From Arachnopeziza araneosa (taxonomy: Eukaryota > Ascomycota > Leotiomycetes > Helotiales > Arachnopezizaceae), in NCBI GenBank assembly GCA_003988855.1, contig QYAI01000097.1, forward strand, positions 434,001 through 498,000: DNA of 64,000 nt, in the 5' to 3' direction. The notes beneath the pieces were generated by a model. That model was not told the origin of the DNA. It saw only the letters and a list, made by a program, of their open reading frames with translations, and searched no databases. The position numbers and the translations under genes were made by a program. This document shows positions 58,010 to 64,000 of this stretch, in pieces. Position 1 is the stretch's first letter. Every line of letters starts with the position of its first letter.

Positions 58010-60416
58010 ATGGAGCAATTGAAGAACACCTTTGCACAATGCAAAAAGGAGAAACGAGTGAGTACTGTCACCCCACCAGACCGCTGCTCCACACGGCTAA
58101 CTCTCTCACCAGCCTGTTTTTGTTGCATATGTCACTGCTGGATTCCCTAAACCTGAGGATACTGTAGACATATTGTTGGGTCTTGAAGCTGGAGGAGCTG
58201 GTAGGAATCCAATTGAAGTAAAGAGTGTGTAGCAAAGTACTGATCTCTTCACTCCAGATATCATTGAACTCGGTCTCGTGTTCACCGACCCTTACGCGGA
58301 TGGACCAACGATTCAGAGAGCAAATACAGTAGCATTGAACAATGGCGTTTCCTTTGTTTCAACTTTGGAATTCGTTCGTACTGCGCGAAAGAGAGGGTTG
58401 AAGGTTCCAGTGTTGTTTATGGGCTACTGGAATGTTCTGCTGAGCTATTCGGACAAGCATGGAGGAGATAAGCTGATCAAAGATTGCCGAGATGCTGGTT
58501 GCAATGGATTTATTGTTGTAGATCTGCCACCGGAAGAAGCTATCAGTTTTCGAAAGAGCTGTACGAGTGGAGGGTGAGTCATGCCAAAAATGTCTACCAG
58601 AAATTTTACTAAGCCATGCACAGACTATCATACGTACCTCTTATTGCTCCCTCTACAACACCAGCTCGAATGAAGTTTCTCTGCCAACTAGCTGATTCCT
58701 TTGTTTATGTTGTCTCTCGAATGGGTGTGACTGGCGCTACAGGAACTCTAAATCCTGAGCTTCCAAAGTTTCTCGCACGTGTCAAGGAGCACTCGGGAGA
58801 TGTGCCAGCGGCTGTCGGATTTGGAGTTAGTACTAGAGAGCACTTTCTCAGTGTCGCTGGCATTGCAGACGGTGTAGTCATTGGTAGCCACATTATCACT
58901 ACGCTTTTCGAGGCTCCAGAAGGTCAAAAAGCCAAAGCAGTGGAAGAGTATTGCGCAAGTGTTTGTGGTCGTAGAGGCACATCTAATGATAGTCTGACAA
59001 GAGAAGTTGGATTGAACGAAGCTATCGCTATTGGCCATGAGCCGAATATTGACAACGTTCGGGTGGATAAAGTCATTCACACCAATGGAAATCCAGGGCT
59101 AGGAGATCAATTGGAGGCTCTGAATGCGAATGGCCCAGTTGATTCCAATCTGATTCCTGCAAGATTTGGAGAATTTGGTGGCCAGTATGTTCCTGAGTCT
59201 CTCATGGACTGCCTTACAGAGCTTGAAAAGGGGTTCAATGCTGCTAAAGATGACCCAAAATTCTGGGAAGAATACAAATCATACTACCCATGGATGGGGA
59301 GACCTGGTCAGTTGCACATGGCGGAAGGTTTGACGGAATACGCTGGTGGAGCAAATATCTGGTTGAAGAGAGAGGATCTCAATCATACTGGAAGTCACAA
59401 AATCAACAATGCTCTTGGCCAAATCTTGCTCGCGAGAAGATTAGGCAAGACTGAAATCATTGCAGAGACAGGAGCTGGTCAGCATGGTGTTGCGACCGCC
59501 ACTGTTTGTGCTAAATTTGGTATGAAATGCACCATCTATATGGGAGCTGTAAGTAGATCTAACAGAAGATTTCAATCTTGAACTACGGATGCTAATAATT
59601 TTTTAGGAAGATGTACGAAGACAAGCTCTTAATGTCTTCCGAATTAAGCTCCTTGGTGGCCAGGTCATCGCTGTTGAAGGTGGATCTCGCACTTTACGTG
59701 ATGCTGTTAACGAGGCTATGCGTGCTTGGGTCACACAGCTTGAAACTACTCACTACATTCTCGGTTCAGCGATTGGTCCTCATCCTTTCCCAACAATCGT
59801 TCGAACATTCCAATCCATCATCGGAAATGAAACGAAGGCACAAATGCTCGAGAAGAGAGGAAAATTACCTGACGCAGTCGTCGCTTGTGTAGGAGGTGGT
59901 AGCAACGCTGTAGGGATGTTCTATCCTTTTTCGAAAGACCTCGGTGTCAAGCTCCTCGGTGTCGAAGCTGGTGGTGATGGTCTTGATACAGAACGCCATA
60001 GTGCAACACTTACAGGCGGTACCAAAGGCGTTTTGCATGGTGTTCGTACTTACGTCCTTCAGAATAGTGATGGTCAGATATCCGACACTCACTCTGTATC
60101 TGCTGGTCTCGATTATCCTGGTGTCGGTCCAGAATTAGCATCCTGGAAGGATAGTGGAAGAGCTCAGTACGTTGCTGCTACTGATGCCGAAGCATTCATC
60201 GGTTTCCGGCTGCTTTCGGAAAAAGAAGGTATCATTCCAGCGCTCGAAACATCGCATGCCATCTACGGTGCAATTGAGCTAGCTAAGACCATGAAGAAAG
60301 GTCAAGATATCGTTATTTGTTTGAGTGGACGCGGAGATAAGGATGTTCAAAGCGTTGCGGATGAGCTGCCTATAATTGGCCCGAAGATTGGATGGGATTT
60401 GAGATTTGTCAAGTAG
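58010..60416 (+). CDS. trp-3/TRP5: Tryptophan synthase, fused alpha-beta
   Basis: Last two steps of tryptophan synthesis in one bifunctional protein, as usual in fungi. Five exons (58010..58057, 58113..58200, 58258..58573, 58624..59548, 59607..60416) give 728 residues. Alpha part: FVAYVTAGFPKPEDT, IIELGLVFTDPYADGPTIQ with the catalytic Glu and Asp, FIVVDLPPEEA, GVTGATG, AVGFGVST, GVVIGS. A linker of about 60 residues leads to the beta part: PARFGEFGGQYVPESLM, the PLP-binding Lys in NHTGSHKINNALGQ, ETGAGQHGVA, and the phosphate loop CVGGGSNAVGMF, ending GRGDKDVQSVADE. All exon joins keep the frame. Intact, cytosolic housekeeping gene. Confidence 0.97.
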
Positions 60417-60890
60417 GCATTTCTGTCCTCGAGAAACTTATGCACTGGAAGCACATAACTTTGTCAGACCCGTGGTCAAAATAGGCTAATTCTCTGCAAT
60501 ACTACATTAAATCAAAAGTAAATTTATATCAGCAATCGTTTTATTTTGATTATCCTTGCTTTGCTTCGTTGGAGGTAACTTACATGTAAATTTGCATAGG
60601 ATCAAATCTTTCGGGTACTTCTGCAGTCAACAGAATGACTACCACACCAACTTGAAATTTCTAGTCAAGGTGGCTAAGGATACCCTTTGCACAGTGCATC
60701 AAATTCGTTCAGATTACTTTCATCTCTTTATCTTCAAACCTATTTTCTTGGGAAGTTTTCATGAGGTCTTTCAAACTATGCGGGGACGCTTTGACAAAGA
60801 ACTTGTGTGAAATATCTCATTCAATCTTAAAATACACTGCTATCCAACCTTTATCCTACAATGATTCATCTATTCTTTACACGAGTTTCG
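60417..60890. other. 3' flank of tryptophan synthase, no gene seen
   Basis: AT-rich; the 84-codon plus frame (60556-60810) has no motif. Confidence 0.4.
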
Positions 60891-61260
60891 TTTCTCACCA
60901 AACTTTGTCATGAATGTCACCTTCCTGCTCATCGCTGCTGTCATCTCCCTTCTCGTCGCTGTCATCCTCGTGCCCGTCGTCGCTCTTATCGGCCTGCCTG
61001 TCGTCGCTGTCATCCGCCTTCTCGTCGTCGCTGTCATCCGCCTTCTCNTCGTTGCTGTCATCCGCCTTCTCGTCGTTGCTGTCATCCGCCTTCTCGTCGT
61101 NGCTGTCATCCGCCTTCTCGTCGTTGCTGTCATCCGCCTGCTCCTCGTCGCTGTCATCCTCCTGCTCATCGTCGCCGTCATTCCCCCGCTCATCAGTGTT
61201 GTCATCGTCCTGTTTATCTGTCAGACTTGGCTCTTGTTAAGATGATTCTTCAGATTTATT
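60891..61260 (-). other. Open frame with acidic octapeptide repeats over a 24-bp minisatellite
   Basis: On the minus strand one frame is open across the repeat from about 61252 to a TGA near 60892. It reads QEPSLTDKQDDDN, then repeated NDEKADDS/DDEQEDDS units, and ends QEGDIHDKVW. The plus-strand frames of the same DNA read hydrophobic (Val/Ile/Leu) or Cys/His/Pro/Arg repeats and are less believable. No start codon or upstream exon was found, so this could be an exon of an unassembled gene, a dead remnant or chance. Confidence 0.35.
60910..61205. repeat. 24-bp minisatellite
   Basis: Tandem units near GCTGTCATCCGCCTTCTCGT, most regular at 61005-61150 and degenerate outside. Two ambiguous bases (61048 and 61101) lie inside, as expected where assembly of identical units is hard. 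Confidence 0.9.
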
Positions 61261-61442
61261 TGCAGCGCCTAAGATGAGTGGATCTATGAGAAGAAGTATT
61301 ACTCACTGCCGAGAGGGATGGTGAACGACTTGTAAGCTCGTTCTCAGCGTTGAGGTTGCCAGTATTAAATGGCCCATGTCCGCCAAATGCGTTGCTTTGA
61401 CTTCCGACTACATGAAATCAGCCCGGTACAGCTCTTGTTGGA

Positions 61443-62562
61443 TTAGTACTCACTCTCGCAAGGCACAAACTTGGCCCGCCTATACACTTCATCGCGTGGC
61501 AGGGAATGAACGACCGGGGTTCTCCAAGTTGGGACTTGCTCTCTGGTAAGGCCACCTGCCATCATTCGCTCTACCCAGTTAACTTCCAACTGCTTAAAAA
61601 ACTCCCTAAGTCTCTTCATCGCATCGTCTAGTTCCTCTGTAGCAGAATCAGTAAGAGGCGGAAATTCTGGCATGGCACATCCGATAGCCTCAATCAGAAC
61701 AATTTGGCGGCTGCCCGCACCCCTCTTCACAAAAATGATCTCCTTAAAGGAAGCCGCCTTGTATACCCAATGATAAACATTCGGATCTGGATCGACAAAA
61801 AACTCGACTAAGTCAAAAAGTCCATCTCGTCGGTTCTCCATGTAGTTCATGGGATCAAAAACTGCTAGTGGGATATCCCACATGTCCAAAGGGTTTGCCT
61901 GAGCTCGCAACATGATGGCCAGACTATCACTCCGCTCCATATAGAGCCCATCAATGTTCCAATTAAACCACACAGGACTGAGCAGTGTGCCCCCAAACTT
62001 CAATCCATAAAACATCAAAGCTTCCTAACCCCAAGAAACCAAGTCAGTATACTAATTGTGAGATTTTATAACAAAATAAGACTGGATGTTAGTTTGAAAA
62101 GTGAAACCTCTGCTGGACGCTAAATAAGAAGCAACATACCTTTCGAGCCTCCATATTCACATGCAAGAGAGTAGGAACTTGATTCCCGGCAATGACTTCT
62201 AAAAACCTTCCGGATTGACCGCGTCCATTGTCTTTTACCGGGAAGGCGACAATGCGAACCTCAAGCAAGCGCGGTCCTGGCAAGGCTGCTCTCCAGATTT
62301 GAAGGCGTAGCTCCGCTAGGAAGGTCGGAAAGAGTTCGAAGCTAGAAGGAGGCGGGGGAGGCTGCCAGGGTATCTGATTGCGTCTGGCCGTGTATTCTTC
62401 GTCCGTTTCTTCAGACTCGTTAGCTTCTTCATGGTCTACTTCTTGTTCTTGCTCAGTTGCTTTTGGTTCTTCCTTACCTCCATTGGCTTGAAACATGATA
62501 CCTGCACGCTCTTGGTAGGTTATGATCTCCTTGAGGGTCATGCTACTAAAGCTGATAGACAT
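61443..62562 (-). CDS. 2EXR-family protein, solitary copy
   Basis: Exons 62140..62562 and 61443..62024 (115-bp intron, GTATGT donor, TACTGAC branch site, GGGTTAG acceptor) give 334 residues. Signature FELFPTFLAELRLQIWRAALPGPR near residues 75-98, then TLLHVNMEARK | EALMFYGLKFGG across the intron and VWFNWNIDGLYMERSD. The N-terminus has an acidic Glu-rich stretch and a polyproline run. Longer and more complete than the array copies; on the opposite strand and 25 kb away from them. Confidence 0.85.
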
Positions 62563-62697
62563 TCTCTAGGTCGGGTTAGTGCTACTCGAGTGCCGCTCAA
62601 GCACTGAGTTGGGACGTACTGCGGAGTCGTGACGATGCACGAAGGCTTGAGGCACAAAGTTGGTGTGATGTACTTAGATTGCTTGCTTTCCGTCTCT

Positions 62698-62840
62698 AAG
62701 ATTAGACGAGATAAAGACTTGGTTTGCGTGTAAGATCAGACAAAGGACTTGTGTTTGCGTGTAAGATTTGACGAAAGCCTTGGTTTTGTGTAAGATTAAA
62801 CGAAAGATCTGGTTGGCGTGTAAGATTGGACGAAAGGAAG
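62698..62840. repeat. 30-33 bp tandem repeat, about five copies
   Basis: Units start GTGTAAGATT and contain GACGAAAG and CTTGGTTTGC with variations. Lies 140-280 bp upstream of the solitary 2EXR start. Confidence 0.85.
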
Positions 62841-62904
62841 AGGTGGGTCTGTAATTCATAGGCGATAACGGGTGAAAACACGGTTGTTTTGATGTCGGGG
62901 GGTT

Positions 62905-63190
62905 GAAATCCTCTTCGGACACGATTTGTAAATTCACTCTTCGGACACGATTATGAGTTCACTCTTTGGACACGATTATGAATTCACTCTTCGGACACGA
63001 TTATGAGTTCACTTCGGACACGATTTATAAATTCACTGTTCGGACACGATTTGAGAATTTTTTAAGCGAGTAATGTCAACAAAGAGCGGGGCAGAAACGA
63101 ATTCACTCTTCGGACACGATTTCTTAATTCTCTCTTCGGACGAGATTTACAAAAATTTTAAGCAAGCAATGTTAACAATAGAACAGAGTT
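62905..63190. repeat. TTCGGACACGATT tandem repeats, about eight copies
   Basis: Units of 22-28 bp of the form CACTCTTCGGACACGATTATGA follow each other from 62905 to 63060, with two more at 63104 and 63133. Between them lies a longer block ending TTTTAAGCGAGTAATGTCAA. Confidence 0.9.
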
Positions 63191-63699
63191 AGGATTCTTG
63201 CCTCTGTCGGACTAGGTTGTTGGACGTAAGACAGCATCCCGCAGACGCCTCCCGTTTCGTAAGGGTTATTTTCTCTCCATGTCGAACGTGCAGCTTATCT
63301 CTCGAGATGGAACCCATGTTAAATCGGCCTGCACTTAGTTTGGCAGCTGGACGACATTATATAACCTGTTTACAGATTCACTGCTATGTTTCCATCTACC
63401 TACTTCTCAAATATTTTTAGGAAGTCAAAAGCCTCTAGCAGAATCTTCAACCTTGAGAACTGATTACTTATGAGTACGAATGGCGAGGAGTAAGCAACCT
63501 ACCAAGCTTTGCTCCGCCTCCAGAACTTCCATCAATTTTTAAACTACCTGACAACTCTCAGGTGAAGACAGGATGACTAGGGAGAGACAATCGAAATATT
63601 GAGACGAGGCTGTATCCCAGAATGTTGTACTATAATAGGGAAGAGGTCCAATGCTGACTCTGTACGTGGACTCTACTAGAGCACATCAGGGGCAAACGA

Positions 63700-63775
63700 A
63701 TTTACTCTTCGGACATGATTTGTGGTTTTTTAAGCGAGCAATATCAACAAAAGAACGGGAGACAAACAAAGTCAC
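63700..63775. repeat. Detached copy of the TTCGGACACGATT block
   Basis: Contains CTCTTCGGACATGATTTG and TTTTTTAAGCGAGCAATATC, matching the longer block at 63040-63115 about 600 bp away. Confidence 0.8.
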
Positions 63776-64000
63776 ACAATTATTTATTCTTTAGACGAGG
63801 TCATTGTCCGAGCGAGGCGGTCAAAATTGGTCTCCGCTATAGCGTCAGGAAATCATAAGGTTGAGGCTCAAATACCACACTCTTTACTCTACTAAACTCG
63901 ATGAAAACTTAATACAACAAAAGACGAGTATCTAAGAGCTCCGCATTTTAAGTTTTAAGTGGTTGCTTAGGACGAGTTTTGACATTTTCCGGTTTAGAGT

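Larger units (their letters stand above)
62563..64000. other. Repeat-rich upstream region, no gene seen
   Basis: Contains the two repeat families listed separately and degenerate related sequence up to about 63770. Short frames such as 63217-63420 have no motif. Confidence 0.5.

Noticed and set aside
60861..61277. Plus-strand frame with Cys-His-Pro-Pro-Ser-Arg repeats over the minisatellite
   Set aside because: The repeat gives open frames in several readings; the acidic minus-strand frame is more protein-like.

Overview
The window is nuclear DNA of a filamentous ascomycete (Pezizomycotina). The genes carry short introns of about 42-177 bp with GTATGT/GTAAGT-type donors and CTAAC/CTGAC branch sites. 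The gene content is typically fungal: a HET-domain protein, 2EXR-family proteins, a CFEM-like receptor, an AA9 lytic polysaccharide monooxygenase and a fused TrpA-TrpB tryptophan synthase. One transposon shows dense C-to-T/G-to-A decay of the RIP (repeat-induced point mutation) type. I suspect Leotiomycetes, but that is an inference. Exon joins were worked out by hand from splice signals and reading-frame continuity.

Left part (1-18 kb): a Ser/Thr-rich protein of unknown function (minus), an HSL-type alpha/beta hydrolase (minus), a bestrophin-like anion channel (plus), a broken relic of a Goodbye-domain STAND protein, a HET-domain protein with one in-frame TGA (minus), and a large protein joining a von Willebrand A domain to an E2 ubiquitin-conjugating domain (minus).

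Middle (19.9-36.5 kb): nine 2EXR-family genes or gene remnants, all on the plus strand, in different states of decay. A sulfotransferase-family gene and a CFEM-type single-pass membrane protein sit among them. A tenth 2EXR gene lies apart at 61.4-62.6 kb on the minus strand.

Repeat block (36.9-41.7 kb): a possible solo LTR, then a 3.5-kb DNA transposon with roughly 185-bp terminal inverted repeats. Its transposase, of the retroviral-integrase (rve) type, is destroyed by RIP-like mutations.

Right part (42-64 kb): a divergent pair made of a multi-exon STAND-like protein (minus) and a large AAA+ ATPase with one in-frame TAG (plus). These are followed by a glutathione S-transferase-like protein (minus), an AA9 LPMO (plus), a C2H2-like zinc-finger protein with three N-terminal EIYFSW repeats (minus), and a divergent housekeeping pair of SDH assembly factor 4 and tryptophan synthase. 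The end holds an acidic-coding 24-bp minisatellite, the solitary 2EXR gene and two families of short tandem repeats.

The main themes are (i) genes of the kind linked to fungal nonself recognition (HET, STAND, AAA+) that are whole except for single stops or frameshifts, (ii) a local expansion and decay of 2EXR genes, and (iii) RIP-like mutation. The tryptophan synthase, SDHAF4, hydrolase, bestrophin, GST, LPMO and vWA-E2 genes look intact.
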